Shown here in pieces: positions 41,924 through 51,490 of a stretch of 64,000 nt of DNA (its first letter is position 1; each line of letters opens with the position of its first letter). Source of the DNA: Streptomyces sp. NBC_01775. GTDB lineage: Bacteria > Actinomycetota > Actinomycetes > Streptomycetales > Streptomycetaceae. The stretch lies in contig NZ_CP109104.1 of NCBI RefSeq assembly GCF_035917675.1, positions 5,828,001 through 5,892,000 on the forward strand. Direction: 5' to 3'. The notes under the pieces were generated by a model. The model had not been told where the DNA came from. It made no database searches and worked only from the letters and a program-made list of their open reading frames with translations. The position numbers and the translations under genes are program-made.

Positions 41924-42563
41924 GGATCCCCCTCGGAATGGTCAGCCGGCCGATGAGCACGTAGGCGGCGTCGAACAGCAGGGCGAGGACGACGATGCCG
42001 AGGGTGCCGGCGAGGACCTGGTTGAGCGCGTTGGCGCTGCCCAGCGAGGCGACGCCGCGGAAGATGAGGTTGCCGAGCCCCGGGCCCGAGGCGAACGCGG
42101 CGATGGCGGCGATGCCCATCAGCATCTGGGTGGCCACCCGGATGCCGGTGAGGATCGGCGGCCAGGCGAGCGGGAGTTCGACCTTGAGCAGCTGCATCGG
42201 CCGCGACATCCCGATGCCGCGCGCCGCGTCCACCAGTGAGGGGTCCACCCCGCGCAGCCCCACGATGGCGTTGCGCACGATCGGCAGCAGCCCGTAGAGG
42301 GTGAGCGCGATGACGGTGGGTGCCACCCCCAGGCCCACGATGGGGATGAGCAGGCCGATCATGGCGAGCGAGGGCACGGTGAGGAGGGTGGCCGTCGCGG
42401 TCGTCGCCAGGTTGCCCGCCCACTCGGAGCGGTAGGTGAACACGCCCAGCAGTACCCCGATGACGGTGGCGGCGACCATGCACTGGAAGACCGCGCTGGC
42501 GTGCTGGAACGAGTCGGCCAGCAATTGTGCGCGCCGGTCACTGAGGTATTCCCAGAAGCTCAC
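41916..42563 (-). CDS. osmoprotectant ABC transporter permease, short form
   Basis: Protein of 215 residues with about five to six helices and the EAA-like loop (VDAARGIGMSRPMQLLKVELPLAWPPIL). First gene of the operon; 8-base overlap with the ATPase gene. The 74 bp to the Lrp gene may hold the promoter. Confidence 0.9.
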   Translation of the reverse strand: MSFWEYLSDRRAQLLADSFQHASAVFQCMVAATVIGVLLGVFTYRSEWAGNLATTATATLLTVPSLAMIGLLIPIVGLGVAPTVIALTLYGLLPIVRNAIVGLRGVDPSLVDAARGIGMSRPMQLLKVELPLAWPPILTGIRVATQMLMGIAAIAAFASGPGLGNLIFRGVASLGSANALNQVLAGTLGIVVLALLFDAAYVLIGRLTIPRGIRV

Positions 42564-42637
42564 TCGGCGTCTCCTCCTGTTCCCTCGGTGTGCTGTTGTG
42601 ATGCCCTCCGCCCGCTCGTGGCCGGGCCCTCCGCCCG

Positions 42638-43147
42638 TCAGTGACCGGTTCGTTCCGTCCGTTCCGTCTGTGCCGTGTCGCTGTCCTGTGCCGCCTGCCG
42701 CACGAGCGGCACGATCCGCAGCGGCACCGGGTTCTCCATGACGATGGCCGTGGAGGCCCGGACGATCCCATCAAAGCCGACAACCCGGTCGATCACCCGC
42801 TGAAGATCGGCGTTCGAGCGTGCGACGAGCCGACACAGCATGTCACCCATTCCAGTTGTTGTGTGCAACTCAAGAACTTCCGGCACGGACGCCAAGTGCT
42901 CCCGCACATCGGCCCCCTGACCCTGCTTGATCTCCAGCGTCGCGAACGCCGTGACGGGATAGCCGAGCGCCGCCGGGTCGACCTCGGGGCCGAACCCGCG
43001 GATTACTCCGCCCGACGTAAGCCGGTCCAGCCGCGCCTGTGCGGTGCCTCGCGCGACTCCGAGGCGGCGCGAGGCTTCGAGTACTCCGATTCGGGGCTCC
43101 TCGGCGAGCAGTTCCAGCAGACGCCCGTCCAGGCGGTCGATGCCCAT
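42638..43147 (-). CDS. Lrp/AsnC family transcriptional regulator
   Basis: Regulator of 169 residues. An N-terminal HTH (DRLDGRLLELLAEEPRIGVLEASRRLGVARGTAQARLDRL) is followed by a RAM ligand-binding domain (VTAFATLEIKQG, LHTTTGMGDMLCRLVARSN). It is divergent from hppD. In streptomycetes an AsnC-type gene next to hppD is a typical arrangement, and tyrosine or phenylalanine catabolism is the likely target. Confidence 0.88.
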   Translation of the reverse strand: MGIDRLDGRLLELLAEEPRIGVLEASRRLGVARGTAQARLDRLTSGGVIRGFGPEVDPAALGYPVTAFATLEIKQGQGADVREHLASVPEVLELHTTTGMGDMLCRLVARSNADLQRVIDRVVGFDGIVRASTAIVMENPVPLRIVPLVRQAAQDSDTAQTERTERTGH

Positions 43148-43164
43148 GGCTTGCCTCTCAGTGG

Positions 43165-43250
43165 TGATGGGGGGTGGGGGGTGCGGGTTCGGGGGCGCGG
43201 GGGCGCGGAGGTGCGGGGGTGCGGGGGTTCGGGGGCGGAGCCCCTGGGGG
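43165..43250 (+). repeat. G-run-rich divergent promoter segment
   Basis: Plus strand with at least ten runs of three or more G separated by 1-4 bases (GGGGGTGGGG, GCGGGTTCGGGGGCGCGGGG and so on) between the Lrp and hppD genes. It meets the simple sequence rule for G-quadruplexes on the hppD-coding strand. Confidence 0.65.
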
Positions 43251-43253
43251 TGA

Positions 43254-44504
<1,251 letters not shown>

Positions 44505-44532
44505 GGGCTCGCCCCCTGGGTCCTCGCCGTTG

Positions 44533-44574
44533 TTGGGGGCTTCGCCCCCAAGCCCCTTTGAGGGCTTCGCCCTC
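44533..44574 (+). terminator. double hairpin after hppD
   Basis: Two adjacent stem-loops with TTC loops: TTGGGGGC-TTC-GCCCCCAA (44533-44551) and GAGGGC-TTC-GCCCTC (44560-44574). Further short G/C hairpins of the same style (GGGGGC-TCC-GCCCCC, near 44664) follow in the 313-bp gap before the flavoprotein gene. Confidence 0.75.
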
Positions 44575-44817
44575 TAACCGATGGCCTCGCCGGCCGGGCG
44601 TCGGGGCGGCTCCTCCCCCAGACTCCGACCGGGGGGGACCCCCCACCCAACTGCCCCCCGCTACGGGGGCTCCGCCCCCTAGGAGCCCCCCGCCGCGAAC
44701 TCCAGAGCCCCGTATGAAAGTGCTCCGCGGCGGGGTTGAGGCCTCCAGGCCAGCCGGTGGTTTCCCTGCGGGAGCGTTGGGGTTCCCTGCGGGAAATGGG
44801 CCTGCCAGGCTTGGGGG

Positions 44818-46185
44818 ATGAGCGAGCTGATCGAACGGCTGAGGTCAGGGCTGCCGGGCGATGGCGTCCTGACAGATCCCGATGTCCTGGGTACCTACGC
44901 GCACGACATGGCCAGCTTCTGTCCCGCCGGGGCGCCGGTCGCCGTCGTTCTTCCGCGCACCGTCGAACAGGTCCAGCACACCCTGCGTACGGCCAATGAG
45001 CTGCGCGTTCCGGTCGTACCACAGGGGGCCCGTACCGGGCTCTCGGGTGCTGCCAACGCCAGCGACGGCTGTGTGCTGCTCTCGCTCGTGAGAATGGACC
45101 GGATTCTGGAGATCAACCCGGTCGACCGGATCGCGGTCGTCGAGCCCGGCGTCGTCAACGCGACGCTCTCCCGCGCTGTGAACGAGCACGGTCTCTTCTA
45201 TCCGCCGGACCCCTCCAGTTGGGAGGAGTGCACCATCGGCGGCAACATCGGTACCGCCTCCGGCGGGCTGTGCTGTGTGAAATACGGTGTCACCGCCGAG
45301 TACGTCCTCGGTCTCGACGTCGTCCTCGCGGACGGGCGGCTGCTGTCCACCGGCCGTCGCACCGCCAAGGGCGTCGCCGGATACGACCTCACCCGGCTCA
45401 TCGTCGGCTCCGAGGGCAGTCTGGGCGTCGTCGTGCGCGCCACCCTCGCCCTCAAGGCCGAGCCGCCGCGGCAGCTCGCACTCGCCGCCGAGTTCCCCTC
45501 GGCCGCCGCCGCGTGCGACGCCGTCTGCCGGATCATGGAAGCGGGCCACACCCCCTCGCTGCTGGAGCTGATGGACCGCACGACGCTCCGCGCCGTCAAC
45601 GAGATGACCAAGATGGGCCTGCCCGAGACCACCGAGGCCCTGTTGCTCGCCGCCTTCGACACCCCCGACCCGGCGCCGCAGCTGCGGGCCGTCGGGGAGC
45701 TGTGCGCGGCGGCGGGGGCGGTGGAGGTGGTGCCCGCCGAGGACTACGCCGAGTCCGAACTGCTCCTCCAGGCGCGCCGCGCCGCGCTCGTCGCCCTGGA
45801 GGCGGTCAAGGGCACGACGATGATCGACGACGTGTGCGTCCCGCGCAGCAGGCTCGCCGCGATGCTGGAGGGCACCGCCCGGATCGCCGCCGAACACGGC
45901 CTGACCATCGGCGTCTGCGCCCACGCGGGTGACGGCAACACGCATCCGACGGTGTGCTTCGACGCGTCGGACGAGGAGGAGTCGCGCCGAGCGAGGGTCT
46001 CCTTCGACGAGATCATGGCCCTCGGCCTCAGCCTGGGCGGCACCATCACGGGGGAGCACGGTGTGGGCGTCCTGAAGAAGGGGTGGCTCGCCGAGGAGCT
46101 GGGCCCGGTCGGTCTGGAACTCCAGCGGGGCATCAAGAGCGTCTTCGACCCCAACGGCATCCTCAACCCGGGCAAGCTGTTCTAG
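44818..46185 (+). CDS. GlcD-type FAD-linked 2-hydroxyacid oxidoreductase
   Basis: Flavoprotein of 455 residues. The FAD_binding_4/PCMH domain (VVPQGARTGLSGAANAS near 65; ECTIGGNIGTASGG near 140; AGYDLTRLIVGSEGSLGVV near 185) is followed by the FAD-oxidase_C domain (AHAGDGNTHPTVCFD, LGGTITGEHGVGVLKK). This matches glycolate oxidase GlcD, D-lactate and D-2-hydroxyglutarate dehydrogenases; the substrate is not fixed by sequence. No GlcE/GlcF partner is adjacent, so it may work alone. Confidence 0.88.
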   Translation: MSELIERLRSGLPGDGVLTDPDVLGTYAHDMASFCPAGAPVAVVLPRTVEQVQHTLRTANELRVPVVPQGARTGLSGAANASDGCVLLSLVRMDRILEINPVDRIAVVEPGVVNATLSRAVNEHGLFYPPDPSSWEECTIGGNIGTASGGLCCVKYGVTAEYVLGLDVVLADGRLLSTGRRTAKGVAGYDLTRLIVGSEGSLGVVVRATLALKAEPPRQLALAAEFPSAAAACDAVCRIMEAGHTPSLLELMDRTTLRAVNEMTKMGLPETTEALLLAAFDTPDPAPQLRAVGELCAAAGAVEVVPAEDYAESELLLQARRAALVALEAVKGTTMIDDVCVPRSRLAAMLEGTARIAAEHGLTIGVCAHAGDGNTHPTVCFDASDEEESRRARVSFDEIMALGLSLGGTITGEHGVGVLKKGWLAEELGPVGLELQRGIKSVFDPNGILNPGKLF

Positions 46186-46260
46186 ACCGGGCCTGGCTCT
46201 CGAGCCACCTGTCAGCAGCAGCGTGTCCGCGTACTCGTACCGACGGAGCCGCACCCCGAT

Positions 46261-46815
46261 TCAGCGCGCGGCAGCCGCACCAGAGCCGGTCTCCAAGGGC
46301 GTCAGCAAGCGGTGCGGTGTCAGCAAGGCGCGGGTCACGGGGTCCTGCCGGCCAGGATCATCCGCGCCGGGGCCGGGGTGGATCTCGACGTCCTCGGGCG
46401 GCACAGAGGCGAGTCCGCACGCCTCACACCCGCCCCCCGTCCCCAGCCGGGCCCCACACCCGACGTGCACGTAGAAGCGCCGTACGGGCAAGTCTCCGGA
46501 CGCGTGCTCCTGGCCCCACGCGAGCAGCGCGAACAGCGCGGGCCACAGCTGGCGGCCCTTGTCCGTGAGGACGTACTCGTCGCGCGGCGGTGACACCTCG
46601 TAGCGCCGCTTGTCCAGCAGCCCTGACTCGGTCAGGGCGCGCAGCCGCGTGGAGAGGACGGCGCGCGGGAGGTCGAGATGGGCGAGGAAGTCGCTGTAGC
46701 GCCGTACTCCGTAGAACGCGTCGCGGATCACCAGCATCGTCCAGCGCTCGCCGACCAGCTCCAGGGTCCTGGCGAGCGAGCAGTCCTGCATCGCGTAGCC
46801 CTTTTTCAGCGCCAT
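46261..46815 (-). CDS. HxlR family transcriptional regulator
   Basis: Regulator of 184 residues. The HxlR winged HTH is clear (CSLARTLELVGERWTMLVIRDAFYGVRRYSDF, LPRAVLSTRLRALTESGLLDKRRY). The family's N-terminal redox-sensitive cysteine is present (MQDC, Cys12). The C-terminal part has additional cysteines (GCGARLGTGGGCEACG) resembling a zinc knuckle. Divergent from an MFS pump gene; two palindromes lie between them. The ATG at 46815 is preferred over an upstream one inside the operator. Confidence 0.9.
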   Translation of the reverse strand: MALKKGYAMQDCSLARTLELVGERWTMLVIRDAFYGVRRYSDFLAHLDLPRAVLSTRLRALTESGLLDKRRYEVSPPRDEYVLTDKGRQLWPALFALLAWGQEHASGDLPVRRFYVHVGCGARLGTGGGCEACGLASVPPEDVEIHPGPGADDPGRQDPVTRALLTPHRLLTPLETGSGAAAAR

Positions 46816-46836
46816 GCGGCCGAGCCTACCAAACAG

Positions 46837-46896
46837 GTTCATTCAATGAACTGAGAGTGCTAGCGTTCCTCTTCCCTGCTGGTTCATTCAACGAAC
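46837..46896. promoter_or_regulatory. twin operators in the HxlR/MFS divergent promoter
   Basis: GTTCATT-C-AATGAAC (46837-46851, perfect dyad) and GTTCATT-C-AACGAAC (46882-46896, one mismatch) lie 45 bp apart in direct orientation. Each is part of a 20-bp repeat ending in CTGAG. One site abuts the regulator start and the other precedes the pump start. Coordinate repression of both genes by the HxlR protein is the natural reading. Confidence 0.85.
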
Positions 46897-46910
46897 TGAG
46901 GAGTTCCGCA

Positions 46911-48398
46911 GTGCTGCCCACCGGAAGGTCAGCGGGCGCCGTCCTGGTGGCCACGAGCCTGGCCACCTTCGTCGCGCTCATGAACTACACCGCGCCCATG
47001 TTCGCCATCCCGGGCATGACCGCCGACTTCGGCACCTCCCTCGCCGGGCAGCCCTGGCTGCTGAACGGGACCCCGCTCGGCCTCGCCGCGCTGCTGCTCG
47101 TCGCCGGGAGCTTCGCCGACGACTACGGCCGCAAGCGCGTCTTCGTCGCCGGTATGGGCGCGCTCACCGTCACGATGGCCCTGGGCGCGCTCGCCACCAG
47201 CACCCTCACCTTCACCCTCGCCCGCGTCGCCCAGGGCGCCGCGAGCGCGGCCGTCATCGCCAGCAGCCTCGGGCTGCTCGCCCACGCCTACCCGCCGGGC
47301 CCGGCCCGGGTACGCGCCACCGGCGTGTGGGGCGCGACGCTCAGCGGCGGCATCGCCGTGGGCGGCCCTCTCTCCGCGAGCCTCGGTACCCTCGACTGGC
47401 GGCTGTGCTATGTCCCGCTGGCCGCCGCGATGCTCGTCCTCACCGTCGTAGCGGCCCGTACGCTCCCCGAGTCCCGCAGCCCGCGCGAGGGCAGGCCGGA
47501 CCTGGCAGGTGCGCTGCTGCTCGGCCTGGCGCTGACCGCGCTGCTCGCCGCGCTCACCCTCGGCAGGAACGGCTGGCTGCGGCCACAGGTCTACGGTCTG
47601 GCCGCCGTCGCGCTGGCGCTCGTCGCGGCGTTCGCCGTCGTGGAGCGCAAGGTCGGCGCGCCGCTGCTCGACCTCGGCCTCTTCCGCCGTCCCGCGTTCC
47701 TCGCCGCCACCAGCGGCGCGCTGTTCACCGGGCTCGGCGTCATCGGAATGTTCAGCTATCTGCCGGCGCTGCTCCAGCAGTCGCTCGGGATGAGCGGGCC
47801 GGCCACCGCCTGGCTCTTCCTGTTCTGGTCCGGCACCGGCCTGCTGTCCGCGCTCCAGGCCAGGCGGCTGGGTGGGCGGATGTCCGCCCGGCACCAACTC
47901 GCGCTGGGCTTCGTCCTGTCGGCCCTCGGCGCGCTGGCGATGCTGGGCGCGCTGGCCGCCGGCTCCTGGGAGCGCACCGTCCCCGGATTCCTCCTCGGGG
48001 GTATCGGCAGCGGCATGCTCAACGCCGCGCTGCCCCGGCTCGCCGTCGAGAGCGTCCCGGCGGACCGTGCCGCCATGGGCTCGGGCGCCAACAACACGGC
48101 GCGCTACATCGGCTCGTCCATGGGTCTCGCGCTCACCGTCGTCCTCGCCACGGCCCCGCACGGCGGCACTCCGGCGCACTCCATAGCCCTGGGCACCGAC
48201 ACCGCGCTGTACGCCGCCGCGGGGCTGATGCTCGCGGGCGCGCTGGCGGCGCTGCTCTTCCGCGAGCGGCGGGCACCCGCGCGGGCGGAGGTCCCGGCGG
48301 AGCGGGGCGCCGACGCCGGCGTCAGGGAACGTCCGGTGGTGGGCGGTCGTCCGTGTGCACCCGCTGACGCGGGAAGCTCGCCAACTCCAGCAGCCTGA
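46911..48398 (+). CDS. MFS transporter (DHA2-like multidrug efflux)
   Basis: Protein of 495 residues starting at GTG with GAGGAG upstream. Up to 14 helices; LAALLLVAGSFADDYGRKRV carries the A motif and ATGVWGATLSGGIAVGGPL the C motif of drug/H+ antiporters. Its 3' end overlaps by 77 bases the 3' end of a convergent gene. Control by the divergent HxlR regulator suggests a pump induced by a redox-active or electrophilic compound. Confidence 0.88.
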   Translation: MLPTGRSAGAVLVATSLATFVALMNYTAPMFAIPGMTADFGTSLAGQPWLLNGTPLGLAALLLVAGSFADDYGRKRVFVAGMGALTVTMALGALATSTLTFTLARVAQGAASAAVIASSLGLLAHAYPPGPARVRATGVWGATLSGGIAVGGPLSASLGTLDWRLCYVPLAAAMLVLTVVAARTLPESRSPREGRPDLAGALLLGLALTALLAALTLGRNGWLRPQVYGLAAVALALVAAFAVVERKVGAPLLDLGLFRRPAFLAATSGALFTGLGVIGMFSYLPALLQQSLGMSGPATAWLFLFWSGTGLLSALQARRLGGRMSARHQLALGFVLSALGALAMLGALAAGSWERTVPGFLLGGIGSGMLNAALPRLAVESVPADRAAMGSGANNTARYIGSSMGLALTVVLATAPHGGTPAHSIALGTDTALYAAAGLMLAGALAALLFRERRAPARAEVPAERGADAGVRERPVVGGRPCAPADAGSSPTPAA

Positions 48399-48696
48399 CC
48401 AGCTCCCGTTGTAACTCGGGTGTGTAGAGCGCCCGTTCCTCCGGCGTCATCTCCAGCTCGACATGCTCGTTCCGCCGGGTGAACGCGGTGTTCACCCCGC
48501 CGAGCACCCGTAAGAGCAGGTCGTAGGAGGGGCGGTCGAGCTGATGGGACAGCTCCCGCAGCCGCAGGCCGACCCGCACTCGCACCTCGTGTTCGCGCAC
48601 CTCCCGTTCGCGCCGCTCTCGCCCGCGCTGTTTCCCCTCGCGCTGCGCCCTGCGCTCGCTGTCGAGGCTCTCGCTGTGTGAATCTTCCGGTGGCAT
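48322..48696 (-). CDS. conserved hypothetical protein
   Basis: Protein of 124 residues. A strongly charged Arg/Glu helix at the N-terminus (RRAQREGKQRGRERREREVR) is followed by a short globular part (YDLLLRVLGGVNTAFTRRNE, EERALYTPELQRELVRLLEL). The latter half resembles small regulatory helical proteins. The last 77 bases overlap the 3' end of the convergent MFS gene. It lies 93 bp downstream of the SsgA-like gene on the same strand. Confidence 0.6.
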   Translation of the reverse strand: MPPEDSHSESLDSERRAQREGKQRGRERREREVREHEVRVRVGLRLRELSHQLDRPSYDLLLRVLGGVNTAFTRRNEHVELEMTPEERALYTPELQRELVRLLELASFPRQRVHTDDRPPPDVP

Positions 48697-48789
48697 GGGC
48701 GCGATGATGGCGGTTTTCCATTTCCTGTCGGTTGTATCCCGTCATTTCTTCAGCAGGATGAGTGCGGCGGCCCCGAGCGGGCGACATCT

Positions 48790-49278
48790 TCACGAGGCAC
48801 ACTCACCGCCTTCATCGCTCGCCCATGGTTCGGCTGATCCCGGCCGGGGGCGGGGGTCGTCGCCCGGGATCGGGCGCAGCAGTTCGCCGAGCCCCTCGTC
48901 GATCCCGAGCGCCTCCGCCTCGGTGCCCGGCGGCACCACCCGCAGCGTCCGCTCCAGCCAGGCGGAGAGCGCCGGCGCGGGCGACTCCAGCAGCGCGTCC
49001 CCCTCGGGCGAGCTGAGCGCCATGCAGATGACCTCACGCGAGTCGACCTTCGTCGGCCACACTCGCACATCGCCGTGCCCGCACGGCCTGAACACCCCCT
49101 CCACCAGCAGCTCGCGTGCGAACGTCCAGTGCACGGGGCACTCGGAGCCGAGGTGGAAGGTGACATGGACGGCGTACGGGTCGTCCGAGCGGAACCGCAC
49201 CCGCGCGGGCACGGGAACGCTGCGCTCCGGCGAGAGGATGAGCCTCATCTCCATCTCACGTTCGACGGCGGTGTGCAT
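48790..49278 (-). CDS. ssgG: SsgA-like sporulation/cell division protein (SALP)
   Basis: Protein of 162 residues. The SALP fold is clear (PVPARVRFRSDDPYAVHVTF, then CPVHWTFARELLVEG and SPEGDALLESPAPALSAWLE). SALPs position the septation and cell-wall machinery in sporulating aerial hyphae. The symbol ssgG is inferred from neighbourhood, since the pncB/hppD surroundings match where I recall ssgG in S. coelicolor; the family itself is certain. The C-terminal 35 residues are acidic and less conserved. Start ATG 49278; a longer frame begins at 49326. Confidence 0.8.
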   Translation of the reverse strand: MHTAVEREMEMRLILSPERSVPVPARVRFRSDDPYAVHVTFHLGSECPVHWTFARELLVEGVFRPCGHGDVRVWPTKVDSREVICMALSSPEGDALLESPAPALSAWLERTLRVVPPGTEAEALGIDEGLGELLRPIPGDDPRPRPGSAEPWASDEGGECAS

Positions 49279-49608
49279 ACGGCGCCCCTTTCTTGCTCTC
49301 CGTGTGACCGCCGAGCGGCGGCGCATACAGGAACAGAGAGCGTGGGACGCGGTTCGTTACACGGGTTCGCGGGGATTTCCCCGGAAGTTCCCCAACGTGG
49401 TCCCGGGGCCGGATTCGGCCGGAACGAGAGCCCGCGCGGGTCGCCCGATGGCGGACTTCCCCGCAGTCTGCTTCCTCCCCGCCGGGTCTTCTTCGTTACT
49501 GTCCTCTTGGACAGGCGGAGGTACTCGCCGCGCCGCAAGCGGGGCTCCGCGGAGCCCGCGACGCTGCGGACTGATCAAGTGTGTCGCACATGATGGGAGT
49601 TGGGGGCA
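49279..49608. other. divergent promoter region between the SALP and RDD genes
   Basis: About 330 bp without a gene. A small hairpin (CCGCC-GAGC-GGCGG, about 49308-49321) lies in the SALP leader. A 16-bp perfect palindrome GGGCTCCGCGGAGCCC (49542-49557) lies about 50 bp ahead of the RDD start and could be an operator or a hairpin. No promoter hexamers were assigned. Confidence 0.5.
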
Positions 49609-51315
49609 GTGGGACCCTCCGGTGCTAATGGTGAGGTACCCCGTTCAGGGTATTACCCGGATCCGTCCATTCCCGGGTATATCCGCTACTGGAACGGTTC
49701 GTCATGGGTGCCCGGCACCAGTCGCCCCGAGCCGCGCGAGGGCGAACCCATGCCCGCGCCTCCGCCCGTGGCCTCCTCCCCGTCGTCCCCGTCCACTCCC
49801 GCCAAGTCGGGCGGCCCCGCCACCCCGCCGCGCCGCGACACCTCCGACGAGACGGGGCCCGTCTTCCTGGACGAGGAGGACGGGGGCGACGGGCGGTCCG
49901 GCGGAGAGGCCGCTCAGGGCGGGGACGAGGAGAGCGGGCAGCGGCCCGCCGGAGCGAACGACGGCGCCGGCGCGCTCCCCGAACTGCCCTCGCGCACCTC
50001 GGAGCCGGCGTCCGCGCCCACCTGGCAGGCGGACCCCGCCCGTCAGGCCGGCTTCGGCCCGCCGGCGTCCGGCGACCCCCGCGGCGACTGGGGCAACGAC
50101 ACCCCCGCCGACCCGCCCTCCGCCCAGGGCGGACGTGAACACACGGTCGGCCTGCGCCGCTCCGAGGTCCTGCGCGACCTGGGACCGGCGGGCCCGGTCC
50201 CGGCCCAGGGCTCGCCCACGTCCCCGTCTCCCGGTGGCCAGGCGCAGCCCGGTCAGCGGGTGCCGGGGCAGGGCCGGCATGGTGCGGGTGCGGGGCCCGA
50301 GCAGGGTTCGGGTCAGCGGGTGCCGGGTCAGGGCCAGCCGGGTCAGGGCCAGCTGGGGTCGGGCAGCGGTCCGGCTCAGGGCTCGCCCGCGTCGGCCTCT
50401 CCGGTGCAGGGCCCGGCGCAGGGCACCGGGCAGGCGCCGCCCGGCCAGTTGGCGCCCGGCCATGGCCAGGCCGGGGCGAGCGGAGGCCCCCCGCAGGGCT
50501 CGCCCCTGCCGGCTGCGGGGCCCGGTCACGGCGCGCCCGCGCTGTCGCCCGCGCAAGCCTCACCCGCGCAGGCCCCGTCGTCACCGCCGTCATCACCTCC
50601 GTCATCACTCCCGGCGGCAGCACCCGGGCCCGCCCCTGACGGCGGTCTCCAGAGTGCGCAACCCTCGTGGTCGCAGCAGGGGGTCGTCGGGGCGGGGCAG
50701 CAGCCGCCCGCGGCGGGGCTGCCGGCGCAGGCGCATTCCGGGGGGCCGGACGCCGTCGTCCCCTGGCGGCCTCCGGCGAACGACCCGTTCGCACAGATGG
50801 CCGTCCAGCAGGCCCGCCCCGCGGGCCTGGGCAAGCGGTTCGGCGCGCGGCTCGTGGATCTCGTGCTGACGCTCGCGGTGGGTGGGGGCGTCGCGTTCCC
50901 GTTCGTGAGCAAGGTGACCGACCACATCGACGCCAAGGTCGACGCCGTCGAACAGGCGGGGGAGACCAAGAAGGTGTGGCTGCTGGACGGCACCACGGGC
51001 GGCTACCTCGCGCTGGTCGTCGGCGCGCTGCTGGTGTTCGGGATCCTCTACGAGGTGCTGCCGACAGCGCGTTGGGGCCGCACGCTCGGCAAGAAGCTGT
51101 TCGGGCTGTCCGTGGCCGACATCGAGAGCCACGACAAGCCTGGCTTCGGCAAGGCGTTCCTGCGCTGGCTCGTCTACGGGGTGCTGGGCGTCCTGGTGAT
51201 CGGTGTGGTCAATCTCGCGTGGTGCCTGTTCGACCGGCCGTGGCGCCAGTGCTGGCACGACAAGGTGGCGGGCACCTTCGTCGCCAAGAGGGGCGCGGGC
51301 GGCAGCGGGCTGTAA
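49609..51315 (+). CDS. RDD family membrane protein with long disordered N-terminus
   Basis: Protein of 568 residues. It begins with a DUF2510-like motif (SGYYPDPSIPGYIRYWNG, then WVPGTSRP). About 330 residues of Pro/Gly/Ala/Gln/Ser-rich low complexity follow (GQRVPGQG and QGSPASAS units). The RDD domain (about 400-560) has LGKRFGARLVDLVLTLAVGG, TLGKKLFGLSV and a final CWHDKVAGTFV. RDD proteins are multipass membrane proteins, some linked to ion exchange. TTG 49600 is an alternative start. Followed by a paralogue. Confidence 0.82.
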   Translation: MGPSGANGEVPRSGYYPDPSIPGYIRYWNGSSWVPGTSRPEPREGEPMPAPPPVASSPSSPSTPAKSGGPATPPRRDTSDETGPVFLDEEDGGDGRSGGEAAQGGDEESGQRPAGANDGAGALPELPSRTSEPASAPTWQADPARQAGFGPPASGDPRGDWGNDTPADPPSAQGGREHTVGLRRSEVLRDLGPAGPVPAQGSPTSPSPGGQAQPGQRVPGQGRHGAGAGPEQGSGQRVPGQGQPGQGQLGSGSGPAQGSPASASPVQGPAQGTGQAPPGQLAPGHGQAGASGGPPQGSPLPAAGPGHGAPALSPAQASPAQAPSSPPSSPPSSLPAAAPGPAPDGGLQSAQPSWSQQGVVGAGQQPPAAGLPAQAHSGGPDAVVPWRPPANDPFAQMAVQQARPAGLGKRFGARLVDLVLTLAVGGGVAFPFVSKVTDHIDAKVDAVEQAGETKKVWLLDGTTGGYLALVVGALLVFGILYEVLPTARWGRTLGKKLFGLSVADIESHDKPGFGKAFLRWLVYGVLGVLVIGVVNLAWCLFDRPWRQCWHDKVAGTFVAKRGAGGSGL

Positions 51316-51490
51316 GGCACTGGCAGCAGCGGGCTGTATGGCGCTGAGCGAAGGCATCCCGCACAGGGCACTCGGCAACGGGTGACCCGCGAGGCCCCTC
51401 GCAAAGGCCACTTCGCGAAGGGCACTCCGCGCTTCCCTCGAACGGGCCACCCCGGATGCGGCGCACCCGCCGGGGCGGTCCACTCGGGCC

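Noticed and set aside
44505..44817. Small coding genes in the gap after hppD
   Set aside because: Short frames exist on both strands, but the sequence is dominated by G/C hairpins (GGGGGC-TTC-GCCCCC style) and has no ribosome binding sites.
49245..49593. Short frames between the SALP and RDD genes
   Set aside because: Arg/Pro-rich, no conserved motif, overlapping on both strands; treated as a promoter region.
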